Assembly (NCBI GenBank): GCA_037178625.1
Contig: CM074136.1
Span: forward strand, 2,604,001 to 2,668,000
DNA from: Skeletonema tropicum
Lineage: Eukaryota > Bacillariophyta > Thalassiosirophyceae > Thalassiosirales > Thalassiosiraceae
Length of the DNA: 64,000 nt
Direction of reading: 5' to 3'
Shown here: positions 39,773 to 52,400 of the stretch, one piece after another
How the letters are laid out: every line of letters begins with the position of its first letter
Numbering within the stretch: the first letter of the stretch is position 1
Notes under the pieces: generated by a model
The model's input: only the letters and a program-made list of their open reading frames with translations
Told to the model about the DNA's origin: nothing
Database searches by the model: none
Program-made: the position numbers and the translations under genes

Positions 39773-40615
39773 TCAAGAAGACTCCATCATTCGTTTCACA
39801 ACCATTGTTGCTCGAATTGGGTCTATCTTCTTCAAATGCTCTACCCTTACTCTAATTTCATTAGCTGTCTGATCTCTAGTTACATCACCAGCTCCAACCT
39901 CTTCCAAATCCATTTGATATTGTCTTCGCTCGACAATCTCTTGATATATCTGATCAAATAATGTGTTTGGTTGTGGGTGAGAAGCGCTGTCACCTGGCGA
40001 TAATTTGGCATTTGCTGCTGCCACTGCTTCTGCTGGGATGCCAGTCAAATCCTCTGGCAAGCACTTTCCTCCCTTGGTTACAAAAGCATTATTCAAGCGC
40101 TGCTTCTCTTCATCGGAAGACTTCGCATAACTGCATGGAGGGCGATACTTCTTGTTCACAAATTCAACCTCTTCTTGGTCATGTCGACATCTAACTTCCG
40201 TCCTGCGTCTTGGGATTTGATCCACCTTTGCCTCATGAATCGTCGAGTTATTTCCTTGATTCATTGTGTGTCGCGAGCTGTGTTGTTTTCCACGTCCAAC
40301 TTTAGGTACGGTCAAGCTCAATGCTCTTGCAATGTTATTCTTACGTTCCTTCTCCCTCTCTTCCTCTTGTGCCTTACTCCAACCCTGACAAGAATACGTT
40401 GTTCTCCATGGTCTAGAGGACAACTCTGCTGTACTGTCATTTTCGACACCCTCATCTTCGTTACTACTCTCGGAAATGGTCACACTTCGTTTCCTTCGTT
40501 GCTTAGGATAATTTACTTTTTGTGAAGAGGACGGGACTCCATACAATCTTGAGAGGAGCCTGCCGGCTTCGGTGTCCCTCCGAAACACTTTCCAATTAGC
40601 TTCATCGTTGGTCAT
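39773..40615 (-). CDS. UPF0193 (EVG1/C22orf23-like) protein
   Basis: First ATG at 40615 (MTNDEANWKVFRRDTEAGRL), 280 aa, one exon. The C-terminal two thirds match the UPF0193 family: DEEKQRLNNAFVTKG, then TLFDQIYQEIVERRQYQMDL, the E-x-G-A-G motif, and NEIRVRVEHLKKID. An N-terminal E-A-G-R-L-L-S-R-L also fits. The human counterpart is about 217 aa; this one has extra low-complexity Ser/Glu and Lys/Arg sequence in the first 130 residues. The biochemical role is unknown. The family is found mainly in organisms with cilia or flagella, so in a diatom it might serve male gamete flagella; that is inference. Confidence 0.78.
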   Translation of the reverse strand: MTNDEANWKVFRRDTEAGRLLSRLYGVPSSSQKVNYPKQRRKRSVTISESSNEDEGVENDSTAELSSRPWRTTYSCQGWSKAQEEEREKERKNNIARALSLTVPKVGRGKQHSSRHTMNQGNNSTIHEAKVDQIPRRRTEVRCRHDQEEVEFVNKKYRPPCSYAKSSDEEKQRLNNAFVTKGGKCLPEDLTGIPAEAVAAANAKLSPGDSASHPQPNTLFDQIYQEIVERRQYQMDLEEVGAGDVTRDQTANEIRVRVEHLKKIDPIRATMVVKRMMESS

Positions 40616-40775
40616 CAAGAAAGACTCTTCTTCTCCAGATAGAGATAGATTGAGTTTATAGAATACGATCGTTGCATCAATAATATCAAATATTTGAACT
40701 CCTCGTTCAAATTAAACATTATTATTTACCCATTCACCGACATTCCGCCACGCAGCCACTCACACGAAACATAAT

Positions 40776-42730
40776 CTATGCTGCTTCCAAGGAAGCTTCG
40801 GGTCTCTCACTTTCGCTCTCCTTTTTCTTCCAAGGCCACTTTCTCCACCTCCAAGCAAATGCAGGACTCGCCTTTTTCCAGACCAAAGTTGCCGTCCATG
40901 CCATGAATTCTCCAAGAGCTCTCACTTTAGACCCCAGCGGACCGGTCAGTAAATGAAAATAGACCGTGGATAACAAGTTATTGCCATATCGGGACGGCGA
41001 CTTATCGCGTCGAGATATTCCATTCATGGGTTTGAGCTTGCCATTCAAGTACGCCCCACTCTCTGAGTCAGGAGAGGGGAGGAATTTAAAGTAGGAAGAA
41101 GAAAGAACGCCTGCATCACTTTTCGCCTCTCTGCGGGATTTGTAAGACACAGGGCAATGTTAGAATCAGAACTAATGCAATCATTGCATGCACATTCACA
41201 TTGACACTTACCGCACGTCTTCCAATAGGCACAGCCGTAAATCACCCACCTGCGCACCAACACCGGCGATACTAAAAGTTCCACTAAATGGATCTGCTAA
41301 ATCAAAGACTAATGTCGCCGTCGCAGAAAAGACGCCAACTAGCAGTGCAACTAAGGTATTGGAAAGAGAGAAGGAATTCATTAGAATGTCTGACTTGCAT
41401 TTGTCTCATACATAGTACTTATCATATCCAAGAAAAATACTCACAAAGGCCTCGCAGTTGGATTGAGTTCAGATACTGGTTCACCAATTGATTGCTTTCC
41501 AGCAGGAATGTCAAAACAATGGAAACACTCAACGCTGCCAAGACCTGTTCATTTCGAACAAAACGCAGTATGAGATATAATGAATCAAAAGATTGCACCA
41601 AATCAATTTCATCCACAAGAAGCAGTACTCACAATCCAATGCAAATCAGGAAAGTCCGTCAACAAAAGCGCAACCCTATCACTTCGATAAGAATTCAACC
41701 TCGAAATAATGCCATCTGCAATCCCCACAGAACCCTGTCGACTAGCAGCCGCTCCATCCACCCCATGCAACATGGCACTCAATTCATCCAATTCATTCGT
41801 TGCAACCCCTCCTGACAATTCCAACAACTCCAACCTCTCAATAGCACCTGCTTTGCACTCTTCATCAATATTATCCACATATCTCTTCACCAACCCCAAC
41901 GCCCTGGATCTCCTCCCAGCATGCTGCCTCGTCCCAAACATCCCAAAAATAGCCCTCCTTAACAATCTCAAATCACACGCTTCCTTATTAATCAACGCCC
42001 GAATATCCACCTGTCTCGCCCTCAACACATTCACGGTAGTGGAAACCAACGTCGCCAACGCAATCGAAATCACCGGCACCACCACCCCCGTAATAGTCGG
42101 CCGTAATAAATCACTTGCAAATTTGTTCCCATCTACTGCCTTGCCCATGGCAGAATTGTCGGTGATCCACTGTGCCAATGATCGAGATAGGTCCTCCCAG
42201 CACCAAAATGCTAGGAAGCACGGTACCAAGGCAGTGATTATAAAGGCATAATCTTGCCGATCACGGATTTCATCATCTAATTCATTCTGACGCCTACGAC
42301 GTTTCCCGATGATTTCACGACGTAGTTGACGGAGCTGTTCTGGTTTTAAGTTCGATATGCTTGGACGGCTGTTGGTGTTGTCTTCATCTACTTTGAAGAA
42401 GGAGCGGAGGTTGCGTACGTCTTCGCGGGCTTCACGTCGTTCTTTTTCTTGTTGTTCTTTTGACTTGGTTGTTTGTGGTTGAGATGATTTATTCTTTGGG
42501 AGCTTTTTGGGTTGGCTGGATATGCTGCTGAATAGTATTGTAGAAGAAGATGATGTTCTTCGCATGGATCTATGATGATGCGCTGTGTTGAATGCACAGA
42601 GTGATGATCTTTGATTTGATGCATGTGCTATGAGACGAATGGAATGAGTGTCAGCGCAAACCGCTTGAGTTGGCACGGCTAATGCTACGAGGAAGCAGCA
42701 ACAGTGAAGGAGAGCAAGCGGCTTCAACAT
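40776..42730 (-). CDS. Bestrophin-like DUF4239 membrane protein, four exons
   Basis: Exons 42730-41633, 41544-41445, 41350-41212 and 41130-40776 total 1692 nt, 563 aa, with GT-AG introns of 89, 94 and 81 bp. Start chosen at 42730 because it begins a signal peptide (MLKPLALLHCCCFLVALAVP); an upstream ATG at 42805 is possible. Membrane segments include YAFIITALVPCFLAFWCW, TGVVVPVISIALATLVST, VLAALSVSIVLTFLLE and LFALLVGVFSATATLVFDL. Exon 3 ends the family domain with D-L-A-D-P-F-S-G-T-F-S-I, the DUF4239 signature. Exon 4 adds a soluble tail of about 115 residues rich in Lys/Trp. An anion-channel-like role, perhaps in a plastid-related membrane, is a guess from the family and the presequence. 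Confidence 0.8.
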
Positions 42731-43289
42731 GTAGATCGGCGTTTGCACATTGAGGTGAAGGTGAAGCTTACTAAGTATTGGAGATGAAGGAGGGTGCGCA
42801 GACATCTTCGCTACTGCTATGCAAAGTGATCTATCATCTCTTACCCGGGTTTTGATGCATTATTTGCGTTGCTGCAGGTTGCTGCGCTTGGCTTGGTGGA
42901 AGGCATCAACATCAATTTGGGTCCAGTTACGTGCGCATCCCAACTGATCTTCAACAAGATACCAGAAAGCATTCGCGATGCCACCTTCTTACATTCGGCA
43001 AAACGAGAATACTAAAAGATCCTCCCTTCAAAGACACATTTGATCCTCGTACTTGTCACAAGATCGAGATGTGTAAGAGTACAATGTTGATATTGATAGT
43101 TAAAGTTCAAACTTTACTGAAATCAACGTACACTTAACATTTTATGCTAATACAATTACTTATATATTGACCCCCTGTTCTTTCTCAACTGTCTGTCGCC
43201 CTCTAAAAGTAAAAGTAGTGAAAAGAAAACAATGACAATGATGGAGCAAGTATTTAGGTGAGGGATGCTAAAGCCAAAGATGCAAACAA

Positions 43290-44583
43290 TTACAACGTGT
43301 AATTCACACATTCCAAATACTCACAAGTTGAATTATACTCAAATGTCGCTTGTCTTTTGTATATGTATATCCCAATCCCACCAGACTTTTGAACAGATCC
43401 ACTACCTGCAGTTGCAGTCTTCGACGTTGCTGTACCTGAGCTGGAGCTGGAGCTGGAGCTGGGGCTGGAGCTTACATGCGAACCACTTTTAGCTCGTTTT
43501 GCATTCTTCAAGAACGAATACTCCCGTGCCAAAATGAAACCGACTTCCCGTGTGCTCCCCAGTCAAAATACAACCAATATGCTGACAATGTGATGAAGCT
43601 GTGTGCAAGATCCAACTCATTCTGGTCCGGGAGAAACTTGGCGTATCGCTCCTTCACCATAGCTTCCAGATGTGGCATGTTTGCTCCTCTGCAGCTATCC
43701 ACGGCCACTGTAAAAGCCTTTTTTGTCGGCTTTTTCAAGGCCTTGATGAAGTTGTGAGCAGGTGGTGCATTGGCATTGGTACTGCCCAACTTCTTCATTC
43801 GCCGGAAATATTTCAAGCACTGGTTCCCGATCGCGTGGTAACTCTTTTCCGCAAGAGAGAAGGCTGCAAGGCCCTGGAAGCAAGCTCTAACGTAGAACCG
43901 AGGGATTACTTGATCTTCAAATGGGTATTCTGACAGCGCTCTAACTCTAACATTTTAGCCATGCATGTGACATCGTTGAAGATACATGCTAACTCTAGCC
44001 GGAAGATACTAGCTTCGTCGAAGCGACATTTTACGGGTCTGGACATTCATTGCAGCTAAAGTCTTGTCTTGTTGGAAGGCAGGACCGTTCAACAATGTGG
44101 TTTGGTCTGATCTTTTCCTCAGGTTCATTGCGAATTGCCTCTGGATCCCAAATGACGATGCCGATGCTTTGGCAAAATTCATTTAGAACAAGGAGCTTGG
44201 ACTCAAAATCAAAATAGTCCCCAGGCCAGTGATAAGCCTGCTGCGAAATACGCGCAGTTGTAGTGTAGCTGACTGCCAAGAGCCATCTCAAATCGTCCCA
44301 CAAATCTGAGATCCTTGTAGCACTGCTGGAGTACGTCTAGTCCACTGCGGAATGATTGCAGGAAAATCATCATGCCTGGTAGTTTGAGAATCGAATGAAA
44401 GAATTCCGACTTATTGTCACGGAAGTTCTTGGCTACTGTGAGGGCTACGTCTACGTTTCTTATTTCATTTGCCGCCACCGCCATCACGTTGCCTGTGTCA
44501 ATGCACAGTTGCAGTGTAGGTGTAGGAGAGAAATAAGGTAGTGAGCACATCTCGAAGACTATGGAAACAGAAACAGAATGCAA
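43290..44583 (-). pseudogene. Unrecognised broken gene
   Basis: Several overlapping minus-strand frames read as protein: NVDVALTVAKNFRDNKSEFF and FRSGLDVLQQCYKDLRFVG (from 44583), then WDDLRWLLAVSYTTTARISQ and LVLNEFCQSIGIVIWDPEAI after a shift near 44290, then HNFIKALKKPTKKAFTVAVD and DLAHSFITLSAYWLYFDWGA (43816-43508), and lastly a Ser run from a CTGGAG repeat at about 43435-43475. No single frame covers them and I see no convincing introns. The family is not known to me. It may be a decayed gene or one with introns I cannot place. Confidence 0.35.
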
Positions 44584-46159
44584 TCATGAGAGAATACATA
44601 GTTCCCACTTTCAGTTGACCACATCAGCATGGATTCTGAAAAATCAAATTTTGCCTTATGAAATGGTGCGCGCGGCGATTTGTGACTGCATGTTGTGTAT
44701 GGTGTGTAGTGCGGCGCGGGCCCTCGGGGCCTGTTTTTTTTTGTGCAATGTACCCGTCTATAAATTTGCTCTGCAATGCTTGTTGTTGTAACATAAATGT
44801 GTCATGATGACAAAATTATTCTGTGGATTTCGTGTTGGATTTTTTTTTGCAATGTATCTGTCTATAAAGTTGCTCTGCAATGCTTGTTTAATAACATTCT
44901 TATAACAGAAACGTTTTATAGTACATACTCACTTACTTACATACTTAGAGCCGTTCCAAGCAAAATTGCATCGTAGATGCATAAGATTTTGATAGCAGCT
45001 AACAAAAAAGTGCAGCGCGCTTTCCGAGCACAACTGCATGCATGCATGTTTTTTCGTTCGACAGTCAGTATCTAACATCATAGCCGCTACTCTCATAGCC
45101 ACCACGTTGCACAAACCCTACCAATAGTAATATCCAGTGAACTATATCGCAGACAACACCCTTTGCAACTATTCAGCCGCAGGGTTTTATTATTACAACT
45201 GTCTACACCGCATAAATAAATGACTAATACATGCTACATAAATGTCATTTCTGTCTATGATGTTGCTATTTTTATCCAGCCTATTGCAATATTATGGACA
45301 ATAAATAGCCGACACTTCTTATATATAATAATGTTGATGAGTTGCGGTCTTTAGAGCCGCTCGATCCGCCGTCTACAGGCTTATTGTTGTGTTAGAGTGT
45401 CAAATTATTTATGCAATTTTGTGCACATCTTGTGTCCTTGGTATTTTGGAGGTGTGGGGGGGCTTTAATGGTCATTCCGAGCAACCAGAATCTCACTTCA
45501 TATTATCATCGGCGATGGGTAGCGGAGGGGTAGTGCCTATAGATGTTTATCATCTTCGATGGGTGCAGGGAAGGTGGTTGTTTTCATTTCAAATCTCAAT
45601 GAAGTGGATTGCAATGATATTATCTCCACCCCTACAGCAGCCGAAACGCCACACTGCTGCGAAAAAATCGCCATAATGTCGTTTAAGGGATGGGCCATCG
45701 ATACCTTATGAAATATACTCATGGACTGAGATAGGCGGCCATACTAGGGGTGCCATTGTAGGCCATTGTGGTGGCATCTTTTTCTCTTTTTCTGCACGAT
45801 CATCGATCATGCAAAAACCGAGTTGGCTTTTTGACAAAATAATTTACCGATCGCGTTTGACAGTACTTTATACCGATCGCGTTTTACATATTCTCAAATA
45901 TATGACGTCACTTGTTCCTCTCCTAGCTTCAACGTGTCAGCTTCTCTGCTGGCAGGAAGAACATGTCGCCATCCGTGACTTTTCCGCGCAGCCACTCATC
46001 GACTATCATGCTACGGAACACCACATGCAATTAGAAGAGTGCATAAATAATAATGAGTGGCTTGCGTATGACATTCCTCGCACGCAAATCAATATCTTAA
46101 ATATGTGACCATTACGGACCGGCATAACCAAACCACGAACAAAATTGACCGTATAAAAT
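44584..46159. other. Unassigned sequence with a short direct repeat
   Basis: About 1.6 kb with no supported gene. A roughly 50-bp direct repeat occurs at about 44733-44783 and 44840-44889 (TGCAATGTA..., GTCTATAAA, TTGCTCTGCAATGCTTGT). The rest is AT-rich with short open frames only. Confidence 0.45.
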
Positions 46160-47123
46160 ATGCACACTTCAAGAGAGAAAGCGCAGCAACAGCAACCATC
46201 CTCTTCCGACGTGAACAGCAAGAGCGCTCGGAAGGGTGTTAGATGCTCATTTCTGTCTATTCGTCAAATAATTTACAAAGTCCAATGGCCGAAAGTGCGT
46301 GTAGGCGATCATATCTTCCGCGAAATAGTAGAATTACAATCATCGCGCAATCCATGCTTCGAACACTCTACTGATCCACATACTCTTCTGAGGCTTGTTC
46401 TTTCCTCTTGCAATATGCGTGAACTAAAACATGTATTGTCTGAGCTAGGATGCGTAATGGATCTATATCGCACCAGACAGGAACAATTATCTATCGCTTA
46501 CAATGTCATTTCCAATCGCAACGTTACCTGTAACGGTTCAAGCTCGGCTCAGTTCTACAAATCGGATGCAGAAAGCAAAGCTGGAATAATGAATTATGGC
46601 CGTTGTGTAAATAACAGTCATAACTTGCAGTCGTTGGCTGCTCCAGAGTGTTCCAGCGTATTGTCTAATGGGTAAGTCCGAGAGTGTATTGTTAAGATGA
46701 GCTGAAATTGGAAGAAGCGTCTTATGTGATTCAGAATTTCATGTATAAGCGAAACGCTTAACACTGCGTAAAACATTACGTAGAGTGATCGTACGAACAT
46801 AGAAAGGATCGCTCATTCATCTACATTTAAGTCGCTTTTTGCTGTGTGGTATTAACCTTCCATAGAGTTCATGCCAAAAATAAAATTGTGATGTATGCAA
46901 ATTTATTTTAAACTTGAACTGGTATTGTTTCTCCCATATGAATGTCGTCATGTCAAAAACTAATCACTTATCCTTACTTATCCCTATTTTCATTTACTTC
47001 AGCAATGGCGGTGTGACAGCGGGCAACAAAAAAGATGTTGTCGACAACAACAAGAACGAGCATGATATGTATACCTCTTCTGCAGACAAAGCAAGGCGAT
47101 TGCATCTCTCCCGCTCATGTTAG
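46160..47123 (+). CDS. Possible two-exon hypothetical protein
   Basis: Exon 1 46160-46671 starts at ATG 46160 and ends at a good donor (GG|GTAAGT). Exon 2 47003-47123 follows CTTCAG. Together they make 633 nt, 210 aa, in frame. The product has a Gln/Ser-rich start, a helical middle (RLVLSSCNMRELKHVLSELG, MDLYRTRQEQLSIAYNVI) and a hydrophilic end. No family is recognised. A different open frame runs through exon 2 and beyond, so the 3' end of this gene is uncertain. Confidence 0.35.
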
Positions 47124-47832
47124 ATGCACTAACTTTGAGCAGGCAGAAGCATTTGATGCATCATGCAAATCATGGAGATCATGCGATAATAATAATGATT
47201 ATGACGTTGTCGAGCAGGCGAGTTCTTTGTTAAAGTTAAAGCAATCATCAAAAAATTATGACATCGAACAGCAGTGCCCTAAAGAGAGCAATGGTAGTGC
47301 CGCAACTCCAGTGAATACTCATCATCCGTCTGAAACGGACATACCAGCGTCTACTCCTTCTGATGAGGAGTCAGCAGTTGACCCAACTAATCTTCCGGCG
47401 TTGCTGTATCATGCTGGGGAACAACCTGCTACTGTTCGCGCATATCGCCGCTGCTCAGAAGATCGCAGTCTTGTGGGCCGCCAAACCATTCGCGATCATT
47501 TATATGATTCTCCGTCTACCAGTAGACTTCCGCGCAGCTGTCTCGACCGCCTGTTTCATGAGTCTTCTGGTTCTACCGTGAAGGATTATCCGTGTCGTAA
47601 TGCTACTTCGGTTGCTAGACTGTCAGGAGAACGTGATAATGATGGCACCAATATGGGTGTTGGTAATGTTGATAACGCCCCCTTGGAAGCAGACGATGCT
47701 GGTGTATTTCGTAGCAATAATGGCAATGCAGCTCGGCCAGTTGGAGTTGGAGAAATTCCACAGAACACAAAAGCGTCTGGAACTATTGGATCTATGTTGG
47801 GAGAGCCGTCGGAAAAGGGAATCCAACGGTGA
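47035..47832 (+). CDS. Hydrophilic hypothetical ORF
   Basis: An open frame of 265 codons from ATG 47035, rich in Ser, Asn and Asp (NNNDYDVVEQASSLLKLKQS, ARPVGVGEIPQNTKASGTIG), with no recognised domain. It ends at a TGA that overlaps a GTGAGT donor-like site at 47831, so splicing into the downstream helicase-like exon is conceivable. It could equally be a chance open frame or the real continuation of the gene at 46160. Confidence 0.3.
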   Translation: MLSTTTRTSMICIPLLQTKQGDCISPAHVRCTNFEQAEAFDASCKSWRSCDNNNDYDVVEQASSLLKLKQSSKNYDIEQQCPKESNGSAATPVNTHHPSETDIPASTPSDEESAVDPTNLPALLYHAGEQPATVRAYRRCSEDRSLVGRQTIRDHLYDSPSTSRLPRSCLDRLFHESSGSTVKDYPCRNATSVARLSGERDNDGTNMGVGNVDNAPLEADDAGVFRSNNGNAARPVGVGEIPQNTKASGTIGSMLGEPSEKGIQR

Positions 47833-47930
47833 GTGAAAGTAGAAATGTATTCTTGAATTCGAAATATAGCATGGCACTGATCAATCATCCCTCTTTACAC
47901 AAATTTGCAATCACTCCACTCCACCACTCC

Positions 47931-48530
47931 ACTCAGCACGTGCCAATACCACCCTACACTCACATCTGCAACAAAGGATGCTGTACTGCCACGTTCATGC
48001 CCCTGCAAATTGCATTCGCAATCACAATACACCGCTGCCAGGGCATGGAGGCCGGGTTCGGCAAGGACGATCGATGGAATCGCATGGTGATAGATCCGTC
48101 AGATGAGCTCTGGGAGAGAAGCCAGTGCCTTGGGACAGGATACGTTGCTACCAGCAGGGGCAAAACACTTGGTTCCAAAAATGTTATGCACCCGACGGAT
48201 AGTGCGATTTATTGGACAGGGCCGAGCGTGTCTGTAGAATGGTTACACAATTGCAAGACGAACCAAGATGGCCAACTCTGCAAACTCTTCAAGAAGCGGG
48301 ACAAATGGGTCAAGTACCTTGACGGCAAGGCAGAAGAAACCAAGACAAGATACAACAAGAGAAAGCTCGACAAAATGACGAAAACGACTTACCAAAAGGC
48401 AGTGAGTGGTACTTTAATAAAGAATAGAGAGGACCTGACAAACCGCATCACCGAAATCATAACCAACCCAAACAAAAAATGGAAAGAAGCGAAGAAAGAA
48501 TACCAATTGCCACGCGATTATTTTGCCTAG
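47931..48530 (+). pseudogene. C-terminal fragment of a Pif1-like helicase
   Basis: FMPLQIAFAITIHRCQGMEA and CLGTGYVATSRGKTLGSK correspond to the last helicase motifs of the Pif1/RecD-like superfamily 1 enzymes (PL.IAFAITIH..QG and the GYVA.SR motif). The N-terminal ATPase motifs (Walker A and B) are absent, so this is a tail fragment. A Lys-rich tail continues to TAG at 48528-48530. Pif1-like helicases are part of Helitron transposons, but no Rep domain is seen. A 35-bp palindrome starts 35 bases after the stop. Confidence 0.65.
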
Positions 48531-48993
48531 TGGACGATACAATGCAATATTCACAACTTGCATGGAAAATAAATTTGTCTTCAAGACAAATTTATTTTCA
48601 ATTGACAGATACAACAAAGGGAGAATATTTCTCGTGATGAAGAAACATGTCACCTATAATGACAATATACCTGCATTTCTTTCTGCGAATGACGGTATCC
48701 TCGACAGATATAGCCAATCAATTTCTGTAAAAAGCGCATTTAAGCCAGGTACTTCTCGCTTTCTACGTAGGAACAAGTACAAATTCTACAGCGGTATGGG
48801 TCTACAGAGCCTCTACGTGTCCCCCAGGTAAACCTTCTCACTAAATAGCTACTATACTGATTCCTACCAAGATCCCTGTAGAAAAAAGTTTGGAAAAAAA
48901 TGGAGAATTTGTGACCATAAGGGGTTGGGCACCTCCCGGCCCCGTTATCGACACTTCACTGCGCTTGTTTCGACCCGGGGCCCCGAGGGCCGA
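48531..48993. other. Sequence between helicase fragment and Copia element
   Basis: Contains the 35-bp palindrome and an open frame of about 100 codons with no recognised features. A GC-rich CCCGGGGCCCCGAGGGCC block directly precedes the LTR; a similar GCGGGCCCTCGGGGCC block lies near 44715. Confidence 0.4.
48565..48599. repeat. Perfect 17-bp inverted repeat, 1-base loop
   Basis: GAAAATAAATTTGTCTT at 48565-48581 and its inverse complement at 48583-48599. It lies just 3' of the helicase fragment. It could be a transcript hairpin, a palindromic remnant, or part of a transposon end. Confidence 0.85.
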
Positions 48994-49399
48994 TGATCGT
49001 TTCTATTGCATACGGATACGACAAACGTGAAGTGTAGCGTAGATCTAGGAGGACTTCGATGTTGTGGAGGTCTTCGGTCGATTTGGAGCATCACAACCGC
49101 GGCGGATTTACGTATGATCAGATAGAAGGAACTAAGGTGTACACGGATCGATAAAGATCACTGTTGAGCGTACTACTCTACTAACGAAGTATTTTTCATT
49201 TGTAGACAGTGTGGCATCAGCCAACGGTTCCAACAAAGGGTTCTAAGTATTCAACTTAACTAATTATTCATTCTTGACTTGTGAGCCGTCATGGTGATGG
49301 CTGAATTTCGGTGACGTTTGTGAACTTTGATCTCGCGCCATAAGTCTGTAAACGTGTCTACCCTCGTAATCTAAACATAGAAACGTGCATACCGTAACA
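48994..49399 (-). repeat. 3' LTR of Copia element
   Basis: 406 bp, TG...CA ends on either strand. Matches the 5' LTR except for a 24-base deletion next to GTAATCTA and about two base changes. Confidence 0.9.
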
Positions 49400-49408
49400 C
49401 TCCCCTAT
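49400..49408 (-). other. Polypurine tract
   Basis: Read on the minus strand, ATAGGGGAG directly precedes the 3' LTR start TGTTACGG, the place where plus-strand priming is expected. Confidence 0.65.
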
Positions 49409-49422
49409 CACGTTCTAGGTAA

Positions 49423-52400
49423 TCAATCTTTCTGTCTTTCAGGACAGTCCAAAGTATTCCCATGCCAAAATAGTAAAGGCTGTAACAATGGCCATACTGT
49501 TCCAAATCCCCAATGCTTACTCAATATATCTGCTGGATTGTCCTTACCATCCAACCAAACGAATGCATACTTACCTGTCGTGGCAATAGCCTCCTTGACG
49601 TAATGGTATGATAGCATCAGATGTCTCCTCGCCAATCTCGAGTGAGGTTGAGTGGTCGTATCAACAACAGTCTTATTGTCTCCAACAAGAATTGATCTGT
49701 CCATAACAGGTACACCAAGATACAACAATGTAAATTTCAATGTCTTCATCTGCTCAATTGCAGTTCTTGCTGCCACGTTCTCCGATCCAAAAGTAGCCGT
49801 CTCAACGGTAGCTTGTTTCTTGGAATACCAATCAATAGGTGTTTGATTGAGCATATGAAGTAAAGCGGTAACTGCTTTCCCACTGAGCATGTCATGATAA
49901 AGATTTGCATCTTTGTACGTAAGTAACTGAACAGGCATACCTCTAGCAGATGGTAGGTTCGATGGATACTCCTCAAATGCTCCCGCATAAACTGTACGTG
50001 ACCAGTCATACTCCTCAAACTTCATATCACTTAAGTCGGGCATAGCAGTACGGTATCTGATGGTAGCATCTCTCATCTTGCATAGATATCCATAGATTCG
50101 CTTGACAGGTTCAAGATGTCCTTTCCGAGGTTGGATACGAAACCCTCCCAAAGTCATAACGTGTACACTAACGTCGAGTCTCCCTAACGATGTTGCCCAC
50201 TGCACTGCACCAATTAGTGATTGATAGATCTTCGTATCCTCATGGTCACAGAATTCTGAAGTATCTAGTTCTGGATGATCATTGGAGTCCATAGGTGATC
50301 TCCTCGGAATAGGTTTCTCCCCAAATAATCGAACATATGTCTCTTCCATCTTGTCAATATACTGCTTTGGGCCTGAACATAGGGTACCATCTTCATCTCT
50401 CCAGTAATCACATCCAAGCAAGAAGTTGATAGGCTCTGATCCTTTCAGCTTAAACTTTGCAACATCTTCTAAATACGAAATGATTGCTCCTGGATTCTTT
50501 GACCCAATCGTAAGATCATCGACATAAGTAGCAATATACTCATAGTATCCCTCAAAGATAGGAATCGTAACTCCATCATAGGTATACGCTGGATCCTCTC
50601 GTTTGATCTCCCCACTTGTCATCACCGTTCCATCGGGATTCATCGCACGCATCCAAATGTCTGGTTCTGCATGACAAGGTTTGAAACCCATATCTCGTAG
50701 GACATCACTCAACACCTCGTGAAATCTCTTCGCGCTAGTCTTCAATCCATACAAGGACCCAACAATGATAAAAACATGATCTTTAAGATCTCCATACTCT
50801 CCTCCAGCAATGACGTAGACTTTCTCGGTGGTTTTCGCTTCCAAGAATGCATTTCCAATATCAGTTTGGTAAACTTCCAATCCATTGAGTTCAGATAAGA
50901 AAACAATCAGCCTGATTCCTCGTAGTGATACCACTCCAGAGTAAACACTTTCCAGCGGTTCATCCGTAAGATGCCCTCCAGCGACTATCCTTGCCTTACG
51001 TCGTCCATCATGTTTGCATGCATACACAAGATGTAGTCTTATTTTCTTGTACCCTTCTGCTTCAGGAGAACTTGCAGTATCCCGATGTCCGCGATCCTCA
51101 AAAACATTGTACTCGAACATTTGAGCAACTTCTTTCTTCTCAGCATCCTGCCAAAGCGTATCTCCGTTTTCTTCATCAAACTGAACTGCCTGCTGATGAT
51201 TACGTGGTACCTTCACACCAAACATGTAAATGGGAGTATTCTTGTAGCTCTCCAACTTGGCTTGATGAATCATGCGCATCAATTTCTTCGAGTTCTTAGC
51301 TTTCTGTTTCAGTTTCAACCGTGGACATTTCTTATGCCACTCGTCAAGTAGTTTCTTCTCCAATGCATACTCAGCGACAAGATAAGGATCCGCAACACAT
51401 ATCTCGGTGATCGGTTCGTAAGTGATCTCCCCAGATTCCCATAGAATAAGCACTTGAGGTACCTCATTTTTGCGTTGTCCAGTCTTGTGGCCAATAATCT
51501 TCCTGAAGTTCCACGTCTTGTCTTCGTGTTGGATCTGCTCCTCGATGAATTCGCACATATCATTCCAGCCAACAAACTCTTCAAACTTGGTACTTCCAAC
51601 CTTCACCTTGAACTTGGTGCGAATACGCTGCTTCTCAAGAAGTTCTTCAAAGTCTTCCATCGGATCTGAATTGTCTATCTCAGGTTGCTTGTATCCAATG
51701 ATTGTGGCTCTATCTCTAGTCCCGTCTTCTCGATGTTTCATGAGAAAGGTCCTTCCAATAAGTTCTTCAGGCGAGAACATGGCAGTACGTTTAAGGATAG
51801 GCTCACCCATACTTCTCGTATGCACGACTTCAGCGATTGCACCATCATCTAGATCGTCAAGTGGTTTTGGATCAAAAGGAGGAACATTGAGAACGTCAGT
51901 GTTTGGATCAACCTTGCGAAGGCTCGATTGATAAAGAATTTCTTGAGTTTCTTCATTGAAGACCTTCAAAGTGCAACTATGTCCCACATCTTCAGCATAA
52001 CCAATGAACCTGACAAGGATTTCATTAGAATCGGAAGGAAATGATTTCCCGGATCCCATATAGTTCTTGATGAATACTGGTTCCCAAAAGATGAAGTGCA
52101 GTAGCATCGAGATATCTGGGGTTTGTCCCGTCAAGGCTTCCACAGGAGTTCTCCAATTAAGACTTTCTTTCGCAGTCCTGTTCATGATGAACGTGACGTA
52201 TTCGAAAACCTCGTACCAAGATTCAGGAGGGGCATCAGACCAGTTCAAGACCCAGTTGGTGAATTTCTTCAGTTCTGCGATCATGCGTTCAACGAAATTC
52301 TGGTGGTGGAAATGTGGTTCAGATTGCCACGTATCGATGAACAGTGTACGAACAATATCTTTCACTTTGTTGCTGATCTCGGCCTTTGCTCTGTCCGAAG

